DNA from: Batrachochytrium dendrobatidis JAM81
Lineage: Eukaryota > Chytridiomycota > Chytridiomycetes > Rhizophydiales
DNA: 64,000 bases
Assembly (NCBI RefSeq): GCF_000203795.2
Contig: NW_006281116.1
Coordinates: forward strand, 265,195 to 329,194
Direction of reading: 5' to 3'
A program made the position numbers and the translations under genes. The first letter of the stretch is position 1; each line of letters begins with the position of its first letter. The notes under the pieces are model-generated. The model was not told the DNA's origin, did not search any database, and saw only the letters and a list, made by a program, of their open reading frames with translations. Of the stretch, positions 22,827-41,790 are shown piece by piece.

Positions 22827-24923
22827 ATGCACTGTTTTTGCAACTTTGATCAATTAGTGGACCAAATAGAGGATGATCGGCTTATGGGTGGTGAGCGAAA
22901 GAAAAGCAGAGGCGAGTCTAGGTACAGAAGCGATAGCAAAGAGCAAAGGCATCGAAGCAAAAGCAGAGAAAGATCTAGAAAAGATCGCAGTAGTCGAAGT
23001 GATCGCGATAGGAGACGTGACCGAGATGATCGTCGTTCACGTAGCCCGGGAAGAGAAGATGGAAGAAGATCAAGCAGTCGCGAGTATAGAACTTCACGCA
23101 GAAATTCGTTTAGTCCTCCCCCAGAAACAGTTCCGCTTCATTTAAGATTGCGTAAAATTGAAAACTGGGATGTTCCTCCTGTTGGATTTGAAGAGTTTAC
23201 TGCCATGCAAGCCAAGGCATCGGGTTAGTTTGTTTTTTTTGCATTATTTTGACCATTCCGCACTGTTGATGCGATTGCTTTATAATGCATTACTAATCTT
23301 GCTATTTTATAAAATGCATATGTAGGTCAGTTTCAGTTACCCTCACATATGCTCAAAACCACTACTGGTGGTTTACATGAAAGAGGGGGTTATCAAGCAA
23401 GTACCCATGCCATCAATGCAACTAATTTTGATGCAGCAGCAGAGACGTTTCTCTCCAATATTGGTCTGAATTCAGGCTCTGGAGAAGTAGGATCACATAC
23501 AAATGGCCGTGGATTTGGGTCAACATCTTTATCTAGTGGTGTTAATGTTGGAATGGCCGGAGCTGGGTTTGGCATAAACAGAGGTTTAAGCATGGGAATG
23601 GGAATGAATGGACGAAACCAACAGCCTATTGCGCGTCAATTTAAACGTCTGTATTTTGGCAATATTCCCGTTGATTGTATAGAGGTATGTTATCTTGCAA
23701 CCTTGTTTGGATGTAAAATTAGTTTCAATATCTTTAACTGTTGCTTATCAATTTGACTCTTGTTTTCCAGGAGCGTATTCTTTCATTTGCTAGCAGTAGC
23801 TATGAGAAGCTGGGCTTACCAAAAGATCCTGGAAATGCAGCAGTGAATGCGTACATTAACCGAGAGCGAAATTATGCATTTGTCGAGGTTTGTCAATGTT
23901 TACTACATTAACACGCTTTAAAGTATGTCTTGAGCTAACTATCTTGTTTAGTTTCGTTCACCAGAGGAAGCTACTCGTGCAATGGCTTTGGACGGCAGTC
24001 TGTTTGATGGAAACATTCTCAAAGTGCGTCGTCCCAAGGACTATAATCCTGAAGCAGCCCCAGATGGAGCTACTCAGCCTTCAATAGCTCCTGCAACTAG
24101 TGCACAAGAATCTCTTGACAAAATCTTTGTTGGAGCCATTCCCACCTATCTTAGTGACGATCAAGTACAGGAGCTTTTGAAAACCTTTGGAGAGTTGAAA
24201 ACCTTTAGTCTTATTCGTGATTCTGCGACTGGTCTTTCAAAAGGATTTGCCTTTTGTGAGTATGTTGATGGGCAGATTACGGATGCAGCATGTCAAGGTC
24301 TTAATGGTATGGAACTTGGTGAGAAGAAGTTGATTGTTCAAAGAGCAAGCGTAGGTTCAAACAAGAACACTATAAGTGCGGTCGGACAGTCGCAGCTTCT
24401 CCCCATGGAGATTTTAGCAACCATTGCCAAAGATCCTTGCAAAGTGACTCGAGTTTTGTTGTTGTTGAATATGGTGGTGTCTGAAGATCTTGTTTCGGAT
24501 GAAGATTATCAAGGTATAATGGCTCGTGTTTTGAATGCACTTTGCATTCATAGTGTCTTGATTGTATAAACATACTGACTGTTTTGATATGCGTTATTTG
24601 ACAGATATCTTGCTGGATATCCAAGAGGAGTGTGAAAAGTTTGGTACTATTCTCGATATTGCTATTCCTCGTCCAGTTTCGGGTCAATCTAATGCAGGAG
24701 TAGGAAAGGTACGAGTTTACAATTTTTGAAAGCATACCAATTTCGATTGACATTATATTGGACTGATTTATTCCATTTGTTACGATTACAGATCTTTGTC
24801 AAGTTTGACAATGTAAAGCAAAGTGCAAGTGCACAACATGCACTTGCAGGTCGCAAGTTTGCCGATCGGGTAGTCATTGCATCCTTTTTCGACGAAGACA
24901 AGTTTGACCAGCAAGATTTTTGA
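22827..24923 (+). CDS. Splicing factor U2AF large subunit (U2AF65)
   Basis: Binds the polypyrimidine tract and pairs with U2AF35 at 3' splice sites. Exons 22827-23223, 23326-23684, 23771-23887, 23952-24513, 24605-24708 and 24792-24923. An RS domain covers the first about 90 residues (SRERSRKDRSSRSDRDRRRD). RKIENWDVPPVGFEEF is the conserved Trp ligand for U2AF35. Gly-rich text precedes RRM1 (KRLYFGNIPVD). RRM2 is DKIFVGAIPTYLSDDQVQ through GLSKGFAFCEY. The third, UHM-type RRM has LLLNMVVSEDLVSDEDY, FVKFDNVKQSASAQHALAGR and the R-x-F loop GRKFADR. The first exon is uncertain: the ATG at 22827 keeps the frame open, but an acceptor at about 22857 could join an unseen upstream exon. Confidence 0.9.
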
Positions 24924-25165
24924 AAGTCTTTTTTATACAAATCAATGAAACCAATTATTAAATGTGCTCACTAATGAATTCCAGCGATTGTATTGATGAA
25001 ACTATAAGCAATACATTATAAATTGATGGATTAAACTATTAACTAGAGAGTTGAACCCTCAAATCAAAAGTCTGGCAGTGCATCTCGAATCAAGCCTTGG
25101 TTTCTTTCTAGGTTTGATTCGACTTTTTCAATCAATATTGGATAACACCACTAGCATTCGCTCTT

Positions 25166-28100
25166 ATGGATGCTTGGGATATCAACCAAGTAACTGCCTG
25201 GATTTCTTCTTTGGGTTTGAAGCGTCATGAGAAGATATTTAGAGGTAAACTGGCCAGTTGGTCTGAGACATTGTCCGACTCTTTCAATGAGTTGATTAGC
25301 CAAATCTACAGTCCTGTCGGTCACTACACATTACTATACTAAAGATAGAACAGAGTGGTTGGATTACAACTGCTTGCTAGAAACACTAAATCATACTTGA
25401 TCATTACAACTTGTTGGAAAGTTTCTCGTTTAGAAGTGTTGGTCTTGGCTGCAACTGAATGAATATTCTGCTGTCATCCACGTAGATGGAGTGCTTTGTC
25501 TTGCCATCTGTTTTGCTTTGGAATGGACATTAGTCAAAGGGTTCAAAAACAGTGTCCAGTAAACTGTCCAGTAAACTGTTATTCCATGAGATTGGCTAAC
25601 ACTCGTATTTTACGTGAATATCGCTGTATCTGACTAATCTATTATTACACTTAGATAACAACATCACTGGAGATATCTTGATTCATGCTGATCATGATAT
25701 GCTCAAAGAACTGGAAATCACTGCAGTGGGTCAGCGCATTGCACTACTCAAGGCAATCTATAATATCAAAGTTCAAAACGGAATCCCATTCGAAGAAGAT
25801 GACTATATTCCTGAAAGTACGAATCTATACATATTCTTGGACTGGGTCGAGATTGTTGTTGATGGCCATCATAATTCTGTTGTAACTGACTGGCATTCAT
25901 GTTCAATTTTTGTTTTTGAATAATAAGCTGTTGCATCTGCAAATTCAATTCTAACGGTATGTCTTGTTAACAAGCAAATCATTCATCTGGGCTTGTTGAT
26001 GCTGCATGCTTAATTTTAATCATGTATTCACGGTAATAGGATCAAGGACTTCCTATCCTTAATCAGCCATTACCACCGATTCATAATGATATTGCTCATC
26101 TTGAAGTCACTGTCAGTGAGCAGGGTAAGTAGATTATAATGTGTCAATTATCTTTAAATATCAATAACACTTGTTTTACTTTTCACATTGCAGCTCTTAC
26201 TATCGAGCGTTTAAATACAGAAGTGGCTTGTCTATCTATAGAGTTGCAAGCACTTAAAAACGATCTCTGTCCAGTTTGGGCGTTGCTATCTGAATATAGG
26301 GTAAAGTGTCGCATTGTCTTGCCGATCTACTCATTTTATTTTTGGTTTTGCATTCATGTTCTAACAACGCTTGTTTTCATAAACCCATCATTGCAGATGT
26401 TTCAACAAAAAACCGATTCACGATATGAACAACATATGACAGATCGATCACCTGCTGTAACTGATTTTAAACAATCCAAGGCATCTGTAGTAAATTTGGA
26501 AACAAACATGCCCAACAATGGTGCACTCTGTTCTATCACTACTGGTAAAATGTCGTCATTAAATCCTGTTGTTCACAGTCCTATATCAGGTTCGTAACTC
26601 TATTTCCCACTCTACATTGTTTGCAGATTTCTACTGCTAGTTTGTTTGATACTATACAGTGCTAGTCATGTTATTTCTGATCTGCTTTAAACACTAATTT
26701 GTTTGTACATTTCTAGTATCTGTAATGGGAAATGAGCTATTTGATGACGCCAATATGCTAAAACACTCTTCAGTTTCCATAACCACGACACATGAACAGG
26801 CAAGTCATATGTATTGTTTTGTAAACAATAGACAGTATAAACTAATTTCAACCAAGCAACTAATTGAAATGTTTTGCATTTTACAAGACTAAAGAGTCTG
26901 ATGGCAGCACCATTAAAATATATGGACATTACCTTTTTAATCGTGATTTGGAAGCATACAAGAGTTTTTGTGTGCAGTACACGGATGACTGTGCAAAACT
27001 TATTCCAGACGTTCTACTCAAATATAAGGTGCAGGAAGATTGGAAACTGTATGCTTTATTTATTCAGTTTCGCGGAAAAGGTGAATGATTATGTGATCCA
27101 CCTACTCTTGATATTAAAAACCGCCATGTCATTACTTTTATATATTAACTGCAATACTGTTGATTTAAATGTATTCATGGACTCTGTTTTAACCTTGTTT
27201 AATGTGCTTTATTTAAACAGAGCGCTGTCTCAGTTACAATGAATGTCCTTTGCAATTAATTCATCAAATGCAAGACAACAACGATATTCCCGAGTTTTTT
27301 ATCCGGCATATCAAAAAAGTCAAGCCTCCAACTTCTCGTCCTCGTAGTATAGATCTGAATACGATTTCTCCTAAATTGTACATTGGAGCTCGATCTGAAA
27401 ATATGGACGCGCTTGGTCTTGTTCGCACTACCGATTTATCTGTCAATAATAAGCGACTTCCGATTGGCTATGCGATCAACGAGTACACTGCGTCAACAAA
27501 TGATGAGTTTGATGTAAAGATTGGTGAAACTTTTCAAATCATTACCAAAGAGCATGAGTGGACTGTAGGAGAAAGAGACGGCAAACGAGGATGGATTCCA
27601 TCAGACTGTTTATTTATTATATCAGGCTCTTCATACAATTCAGGTGATGCTGCAATGCTAAACCAACACGGAGTTGCATTGTATGACTATGAAAAGACTT
27701 CTCTTAATGAGCTGTCTATTTCGCAGGGTGATGTGTTGAACGCCATTTGTGCATACCAACACTGGCTGCTTGTAGAATTTCATGATAAGCAAGGATGGGT
27801 GCCCATATGCTATATTTCTGCATTTGATAAAGCAGGTAAGATTGCAGATTTGTTTGTGATTTTGCAACTTGATTATTGTGGGGTATTTATTCCAACACGA
27901 CACAATGCTGACTACTCTATTACTGGATCTTATCATGTATAGTTGCAATCCTCACACGAAAAAACCCAAAGGTATTTTCAAACCCAATACACATGTTTGT
28001 CATTTTGGTATAGTTTTGTGCTGACTTGATTTTTACATGAATTTTCAAGGTATTCAATTCATTACATTCTACTCCCTTGTTATCTGGATCTCGTGTTCAG

Positions 28101-29851
28101 AGCGAACCGCTTACAACCCATTCTCAGTCTGTTGGAAAGCATTTATCACAAACCGGTGCAGTAAAATATACTATTTCAGAGCCGACACTATCTATTCCGG
28201 AACATACAATGAGTACCCCCAAGAGTGCACCACCAAAAACCATCAATACAAAGATCACGGTCAATTCTACATCCACCAAGGATGAATCACTTGCTCAGGG
28301 AAGAAGCTTGTCCGCATGTGAAGGTGTTACTACCAATAGGAATAGTGGTCTGAGTGCCAGAATTCATGGTGGAGCGAGAACAGCAGATATGCGAGTGACT
28401 CCACCACGACTTAATGTCATGAACACATCTGCTCTGTCAAAATTAACATCTTTACTAGACACCATCAATCCATTTTTGGATGATTTTGGTGCAAATGCCA
28501 ACTTTAGCGACCCCAAGTTTGCTTCTGTTGATTCGGTGAATTTGGCCATTTTACCATCACTCGAACCATTTTCAGAGGATGAACAGACTTTTTCGAGTGT
28601 TTCTGGTAAACAAAATGGTACGATGGAATCAACACACCGGCAGGCATCACTGGAAGAGTTGACTAGTCTGAGTCAATCATTAAGTACAGCAAGCAATATG
28701 ATTTTAAAGTATCATTGTGAAGCAAGTACCAGTGCAATGCAATACCTTTCAAGCCAAGTGAATTTGGACCGATTCAAGGCAGCAGAAGAAATGTTATCTG
28801 TACTAGGAGAGAAACTAGGGATACACGGAACACATACCATGTCAGCAGCTGCATATGCCTGTATTATCATAAAACTGGATGATCTTGACAAAAATATCCA
28901 TCAAAGACTATTGGATCTTCAAGCCTATTTGCTTTCAAATAATGATTTGACACACCCAGACTCTCAAGATTCCGAAACACGACAGAGCGATTCAATGGTA
29001 CACATTAAAATGATACAAGAAACGATTGATTTTACTCATAGCACTCTGACCAGCATTGTCGAGTTATTGTTGGAAGATGCGCGTATTTATCAGCGAATTG
29101 CGCAATCGACGAGCATGCAAGACAATGTTAATCGATCTGCCTTGGTTGTGACGGATAAAGTGGGGACTGGTTCATCTGAATTTCCAGATATTGAATATCC
29201 TGTTCCAACATCACAAACACATGTCAATGCGAAGCCATCACTTGTAGAGTTGCGATGCAAACCATCGAGCGATATCATGTCGATTGCCAAACCAACGGAA
29301 TGTTTTACTCATTCATCAACCGATTCACAAGAAGCGAATCCACCCATGTATATAGCACGTAAATCAATGATGAACGAAAGGGAAGGGAAGTTAGCATCAG
29401 GTGTATCTACATCTCAAGGGATTAAACGAGCAGTTCAATCGAATATAGATCTAGGGGATGTAATAACACCAGAAGTTGTTTCAACAAGTGTAGGAGGAGT
29501 AGATATGGATGGGAATGCAAGTCAATCTAGCACACCAAGAATGGAGAAACGATTTCAAGGATCCAACATGACAGATACAAATGTAGTAGACCTTTTAGGT
29601 GAAGGATTACCTTATAGCATTGTATTACAGCGCAAGGATCTAGATCAAAACAATCTTGAGGTAAAGTTGGTGTATTTAAATCTTGATATTGAATTGTGAT
29701 ACAAGAGTGATTATATATTTTTGTATATAAAACTGATGTTGATTGAATATAGAAATATCTTTGCAACGAAGACTGTATAAAATATCTTGGATTTGCCAAG
29801 GCAGATTTAGCGAAACTTCCAAGTTGGAAACTTGATCATTTAAAAAGGTAA
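25166..29851 (+). CDS. Ste50/Ubc2-like MAPK adaptor: SAM-RA-SH3-SH3
   Basis: Scaffold expected to link Ras/Cdc42 signals to a Ste11-type MAPKKK. Exon 1 (25166-25244) and exon 2 (25655-25816) encode a SAM domain (WDINQVTAWISSLGLKRHE, ILIHADHDMLKELEI). A low-complexity middle (25.9-26.8 kb) precedes a Ras-association domain (YGHYLFNRDLEAYKSF, LLKYKVQEDWKLYALFI, then CPLQLIHQMQ, IPEFFIRHIKK). Two SH3 domains follow, GYAINEYTASTNDEFDVKIG with RGWIPSDCLF, and GVALYDYEKTSLNELSISQG with QGWVPICYIS. A Ser/Thr-rich C-terminus of about 540 residues (28.08-29.66 kb) ends with exon 29753-29851 (KYLCNEDCIKYLGFAKAD). Yeast Ste50 lacks SH3 domains; Ustilago Ubc2 has this order. Intron 1 (410 nt) carries a MITE. 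Exons between 25.9 and 26.8 kb are the least certain. Confidence 0.82.
25471..25626. mobile_element. MITE copy F, inside intron 1 of the Ste50-like gene
   Basis: A short (about 156 bp) copy. Left end ctgtcatccacgtagatgg is decayed; right end, reversed, cagcgatattcacgtaaaat, followed by TA at 25627-25628. It contains ccatgagattggctaac. It ends 28 bp before the 3' splice site of the host intron. A 12-bp direct repeat (gtccagtaaact twice) lies inside. Confidence 0.6.
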
Positions 29852-30021
29852 AATAGAATGAATTTTGTAAGAATATATTAACGCAGCGTATTAATACACG
29901 AATAATTAGAAGAGCCAAAATGATTACATGAACAAAATAAAAATGAAAATCAAGTTTACAATTTCGTTTTTACGTGAACAGCAAAACTTGTTAATTGACT
30001 AGTTTTTTCTTTGCTTGAGCA

Positions 30022-30065
30022 TTACAGTCAAGTTACAGTCAAGTTAAAGTCAACTTACAGTCAAG
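30022..30065 (+). repeat. Tandem 11-mer upstream of the WNK gene
   Basis: Four consecutive units of ttacagtcaag (one altered to ttaaagtcaac) end 13 bp before the WNK start codon, so they are probably in the 5' UTR or core promoter. Function unknown. Confidence 0.6.
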
Positions 30066-30078
30066 CACACTAGCATTC

Positions 30079-33000
30079 ATGGCACGTAGGACTCTTCCCC
30101 GCGATCTTACTGCAGTCAGACCTTCAGACTCGGTCTTGTCTCCTTATTCTCAGACTCCCGATACCAACAACCAAATGCTTCTGGCTCCTCAACAGGACTC
30201 AACCCCTGACTGGACAGTTACTGAACGAGTTGTTGAAGAAAGTCCAAATCGTCGTTATGCAAAGGTAACTCGTTTAATGGGTTTGTGGTCTTGTACTGCA
30301 CTCGATTCCATTCCTCAATTGTAAATTCATTGGCTAGCGACATGGCTTGAATCATTGCTGTTTTCTAGCATTTAAATCCTATGATCATGTTTTATATGGT
30401 CTTGCTACACTACTGTCTTGTCAATGACACTATCTGTTCGCTGTTGGATTACTTTCTGTCCTGTGTCTGGTTTCTTGTTGGGATTGGCAGCTGTTCAACA
30501 TTTATACTACCAACCTTGCTCCATTCTAGTCAAGGTCGCTTGCATTGAATTAGACTAGTCTAAACTCTTGAATTCATTCCTCTGTCTGGCTTCAACCTGG
30601 TTTCAACTTGTTTTCAACTTGTCTGCTATCCTTTTATATCTAAACATTACTCTGACATTTCAGCTACTTTTCATTTTACCATGTTTGGAAACTCGTCCAA
30701 TTCTCTTGATTTCAATACTGTCTTTTAGCTTAATCAAATACTTGGAAAAGGTGCATATAAGGTTGTTTATAAGGCTATAGACAAAGAGGAGGGCTACGAG
30801 GTTGCATGGAACACATGTCAGGTACATTCCACTTTGAAATGTAATCTCATTAATTCATTACTGGTCTATTTTTTAAATCTGTAAATGTATTCAAATCATT
30901 ACTGTTTATATATAGACCACCAAGGCTGAGTTTATGGAACTTGGGCATGAGATTGAAATTTTAAAGCGAGTACGGCATCCAAATATCATTCAATTTCACG
31001 ACTGTTGGTTTCAAAACTCAGAGTTTGTATTTATCACAGAGCTCATGACCTCTGGAACATTACGAGAGTAAGCATTGAAAATATCGTCGTCTGCATTTAC
31101 TTTACATATGTTCCTATATATTACATCGACAAAGCCATATTCACTCGTGCACTGTTAGATATATCCGCAAGCTTCAAATCCCAAACTTGAAAATTGTCAA
31201 GAGATGGTCTCGTCAAATCTTAAAAGGATTGTCATACCTTCATTCTCATGATCCTCCTATTATTCATCGCGACATCAAGGTGGGTCTTGTTCTACTGGCC
31301 ATATAATGGTGCTTTGTAAAAACAATGCTTGTCTGACTTTTTCTCAATCATCCATCTCTCCTGTGTCATTTCAGTGCGACAACATTTTCATCAATGGTGC
31401 CCACGGTGAAGTCAAGATCGGCGATATGGGAACTGCAAAAATGAAGCTTGGAAAAAAGTACACTCTTATTGGCACTCCAGAATTTATGGCACCGGTATGT
31501 GCATTTTAATCAACTGGTCTTGTATCGGTCTATTTATGCATTGTAATCTGATCCAGATTTATACAACTATTTTTGTGACTTGATTCACATTTCAAGGAAA
31601 TGTATGAAGATAAAGGATATAGTGAAAAAGTGGATATTTATGCGTTTGGAATGGCACTTTTGGAAATGGTAATGTTCTGATTGCTTGAATTGACTGGTTC
31701 AACATTTCATAAACAGTTTTATCAACCCTAACCCTGACATGTTTGCAGGTTACTGGAGAGTATCCTTATAGCGAATGCAAAAATGCAGCTCAAATCTATA
31801 AAAAGGTTATACAGGTATGATCTTGCTACATTTACCGTTTAATCATTTTGTTTTGACTTTGGCTAATGCACATTTTTTTCAACTCAGGGCATCAAACCAG
31901 AATGTCTTGAAACAGTTACCGATCCAGAAGTCAAGGATCTTATTTCAAACTGCATCAGCAACGAAAATGATAGGTAATCTATCTTGTAATGCTCCAACTA
32001 GCGTTGCGTGTGTTATTTTGGAATAGACACTGCTTGCTGTTTATACGTGTGTACTAATTCATCAAGTAGATTAACTGCAGAACAAATTGTGGAGCATCGC
32101 TTCTTGGCGGTTGAGCCTGAAGTCGTGTTACTTTCAGCAGATGCAGAACCTCATTTAACAATGCAAGTCGTTTTCAAGGGCATGGATCGTTTATCAGTCA
32201 AATTTGAATTCAATCGTGAGTTGATTTGTATAGATATTATGCTCAAGCTTTTTGATAGTCTATTAACCTAAAGCAATATGCACTGCTGTATTTATTTTTT
32301 AGTTGATACTGATACGGCAGAAGCAGTTGTTAATGAAATGGTGAGTCGTATGTGAGGTTCTACCAACTCATCATTGACATTTCTGTCAACCCCATTCAAA
32401 TATACTGACTTTCCAATGTTTTGGTTGAGATGCATAGATTCAAGAGCAAGTTTTACCTGCAAAGTACCAACATCTTATTACAGGTGAAATCAACCGGATA
32501 TTGCGTAAAATGAACCGTCAAGAACCAAGCGAAGATGCCAAGGAAGAAAATCGACAATGGAACTCGTTGCCAAGAGGCTCACAACAACCCCAAGATTGGG
32601 GAACACTTAATCGATCTGCAACTCAATCGTCAAAGGATTGGAATACGCTCCCTAGACATTTAGCAAACCAAAGCATACAAGGTTTACAAGATTTACAGCG
32701 ATCAGATTCGACTTCAACAGATATTCCTACTTTGCTGGTTCGGAGGTCATCGCTTGCAGAGTTTAATGAGTTTGAAGATATACCCATCAAAGGCATGTAC
32801 CCATCTATAAAGTATTCACCAATGCCTCTGGCTAATGGTTTTTTGATATATAGAGTACTCTGATGACCAAAATATAAACGAGTTGGTCAATGATGTTGCT
32901 GCAGCAACAAAGCGCGGTTCAGATAAAGTAACTGAATGGCTAGGTCGACTAAACACTCAAGATATTATGACAGTCGGTGATTTGCGTGATTTGCAGGATG

Positions 33001-33363
33001 AGGATTGGTCAAGCTTGTAAGTGATGTAGTTTAATTTGCCTCCAACATTCTGCTGCTGTTGTTTTTTATTCAATGCTGTTTCATATCTTTGATAGAGGAT
33101 TGACGGTTTTTGCTAGCCGAGCTCTTAAAAATGCACTCTATGGCAAACCTGCACGGCCCAGTTTAGTGCAGAGCCCAAAAGTATCTGCTCAACAGGGTTA
33201 CTCAAGTAGTCTTGGAAGCCTTAATGGAGCACCAGGAAGCAGTACTGGATGGTTGAGCACAACACCTGGTAGCAATCAAGGTGGGATGAATAGTGCAACA
33301 TATCCCTCATCTAATCTCAGTCCAGGAGCGTCTGATGTCAATGATCAGGGACGAGCAGCGTGA
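30079..33363 (+). CDS. WNK-type serine/threonine protein kinase
   Basis: Kinase lacking the usual beta-3 lysine. About 13 exons; the first is 30079-30264, followed by a 464-nt T-rich intron, and exon 2 starts at 30729. The glycine loop is [12 protein letters not shown], with the lysine placed in beta-2 as in WNK1 (GSFKTVYKG). The normal VAIK position reads EVAWNTC, without lysine. Other motifs are [22 protein letters not shown] (DFG replaced by DMG, WNK-like), [16 protein letters not shown] and [12 protein letters not shown]. After the kinase domain, [16 protein letters not shown] resembles the OSR1-C-like (PF2) domain of WNKs. The tail has Ser-rich repeats (WGTLNRS, WNTLPRH) and a Gly/Ser-rich end. 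WNKs control ion transport through SPAK/OSR1 in animals; the role in fungi is unknown. Confidence 0.88.
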
Positions 33364-33630
33364 GGAACTGCTTGTTATCAATGAAAAATCTTGCTCATGT
33401 CGACACTGTATAGCAAAAAGCCTGTGGTGGAGTTGGGAGAGTTTATCGTGTAATTGTACATATGTGTGACCATTAAGCTTGAATAGCACAGCGTGCTGTC
33501 TGTAATCATGTGTAAGATTCATATGAAATAGTTTTGGTCGTATATCCAGTCTACGCGTTTTAGATGCCAAGAAATAGCCATCTTGCAACTTTCCAACCTC
33601 TAGCTTGATTAATAAAAGCATCTTTAGGAC

Positions 33631-34369
33631 ATGACTGAAGACCTTTCAAAACAGCGAATTCGTATTGCACAAGAAATCCAACAGGCTAGAGAATCATTGT
33701 TTAAATTGGATCAGCAGCTGAAAACAACGTCTCAGTCAAAACAACAGTTTACTTTACAAAATTTGCCTCGGCAAGGTATTTTTATTAGCTTAGCAATCAA
33801 ACGTTGAATCCATAATCTTGTTGCTACAATTTTTATTCAGTGGTCTGTATTACTGTTTGATCCAGCCATCTAAAACTTGTCTAATACTTGCATTGTTGAA
33901 TGCAGCCTGCCATCAGAAACCAAATCAACCACTAATTGTAAACGACCAAGATAGAATAAATACGCTTGAAGAATTACTTCAAAAAAGTGAAGCAAGGTGT
34001 GCTGACCTGGAAAAACAGCTTCTTCAACGATACCAATCCGAAATGCAGCTCAAAACACGCTTGGAATTGATGCAAAACGAATTGAATACTCGACATCAAG
34101 AATCTGCTGAATTGAATCGTCTTCAACAACTCAATGCAGAGAAAAACACGGATCTGCAGCCCACACCATCGCTTATACATCAAGATGCCATCCACGCACA
34201 GTTTAAAAAAGCTCAAGATTTTTACAACAAGTATATTCAACTGATACAAAAGATTGAATCTGCAATAGAAGCAGAAAAGTGTATATTGGTTTGCTCCAAA
34301 GGGTGTGCTGTACTATCTATGGATGAGCTGCGAATAGAAATACTTCGAATGGTTCAAATTAACAATTGA
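33631..34369 (+). CDS. Coiled-coil protein of unknown function
   Basis: Two exons (33631-33775, 33906-34369) give 202 residues. I do not recognise the family. The N-terminal helix (IRIAQEIQQARESLFKLDQQ) and a long middle helix (RINTLEELLQKSEARCADLE through LNTRHQESAELN) have heptad spacing. After a short Pro-containing linker a further helix follows (AQFKKAQDFYNKYIQLIQKI), then CVLVCSKGCAV-like hydrophobic text and a closing helix. It overlaps nothing and converges with DPY30, with 7 bp between the stop codons. A centrosomal, kinetochore or tethering role would be a guess. Confidence 0.65.
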
Positions 34370-34376
34370 ATTATTT

Positions 34377-34940
34377 TTATTTTCTACCATTCTTCAGTAG
34401 ATAGATTCCAAGAAATTCTGTGGGGTTGGGTGGCCTAATTTCAATACAATATATTAAGATTTACACTAGAGTACTTTGAATTACATTCAACTTACCTCTC
34501 TTTTGCAACAACTTTGAGCCCTTCAATGAGAATAGGAACAACGGAAATATCTAGATATGAGCGTAATGGAAGCGACTGAATATTTTCTTTTTCTTGAGTA
34601 TATCCCGCATTTCTATGATAATGAATGGCGTCCTGTGGGTTGATTAAATATTGATATAGATTTACGCATCCATCTTGAGTTTATAAACCAACGGGTATGG
34701 ATAAAAACAGTTGAAAACATTGTTTACATTGCATGACAAACCATACCTCTATGTCCTTTGACTGGGAGACTGAATCCAGTTCGCAGATTCCAGAAATGGC
34801 ACGCTCAATAGTAGATTCAGCAACTCCAGCTAAAAGCAATTGTGCAGGTTATTTTAACAAGGTTAAAGGAAACATGAATAATAATTGAAATAACAAGATT
34901 AGCAGTTTATTTTTTGTCGAGTTTGAATCTTACCGTTCAT
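34377..34940 (-). CDS. DPY30-like COMPASS subunit (Sdc1)
   Basis: Small subunit of the Set1/COMPASS histone H3K4 methyltransferase that dimerises and binds the Ash2/Bre2 helix. Four minus-strand exons (34940-34934, 34829-34747, 34632-34496, 34434-34377) give 94 residues. The DPY-30 motif is [20 protein letters not shown] then [20 protein letters not shown], essentially the family consensus. The first coding exon is only 7 nt (ATGAACG). The start codon lies 168 bp from that of RPC1, divergently, with a CACGTG box between. Confidence 0.92.
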
Positions 34941-35017
34941 TAATAGGTTTGGTCAACTGTTGATGCTCAGCGTATCTTGTGAAAGCCAAATCCTGCAGCA
35001 TTTGAACTGCCCAACAT

Positions 35018-35023
35018 CACGTG
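35018..35023. promoter_or_regulatory. CACGTG box in the DPY30 / RPC1 divergent promoter
   Basis: acatcacgtgagc lies 78 bp from the DPY30 ATG and 86 bp from the RPC1 ATG, so it is almost exactly central. It shares ATCACGTG with the LSm8/Rch1 promoter. Confidence 0.4.
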
Positions 35024-35108
35024 AGCATAAGTTCACTTTATTTTCCAATTAAAAATTCTTGCATTTAAATCCAAACTGGTTGCAGCCAACAAGAGCATCT
35101 TTTTGCCA

Positions 35109-41635
<6,527 letters not shown>

Positions 41636-41790
41636 ATCCGCACTAAACTTTCCATTAAAAACATTACAAATATAAACTGTTATTATGCCATTGAATATGT
41701 TGTGCATTTGATATTTTATACGAAGCGTGTCATTTGGCTTGGATTGCATTTGAAATTGAGCCAGCGAATCTAGCCGATGCTTTGTAATAA

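Noticed and set aside
29960..29990. ttttacgtgaacagc, resembling a MITE terminus
   Set aside because: Only one decayed end and no partner; could be chance.
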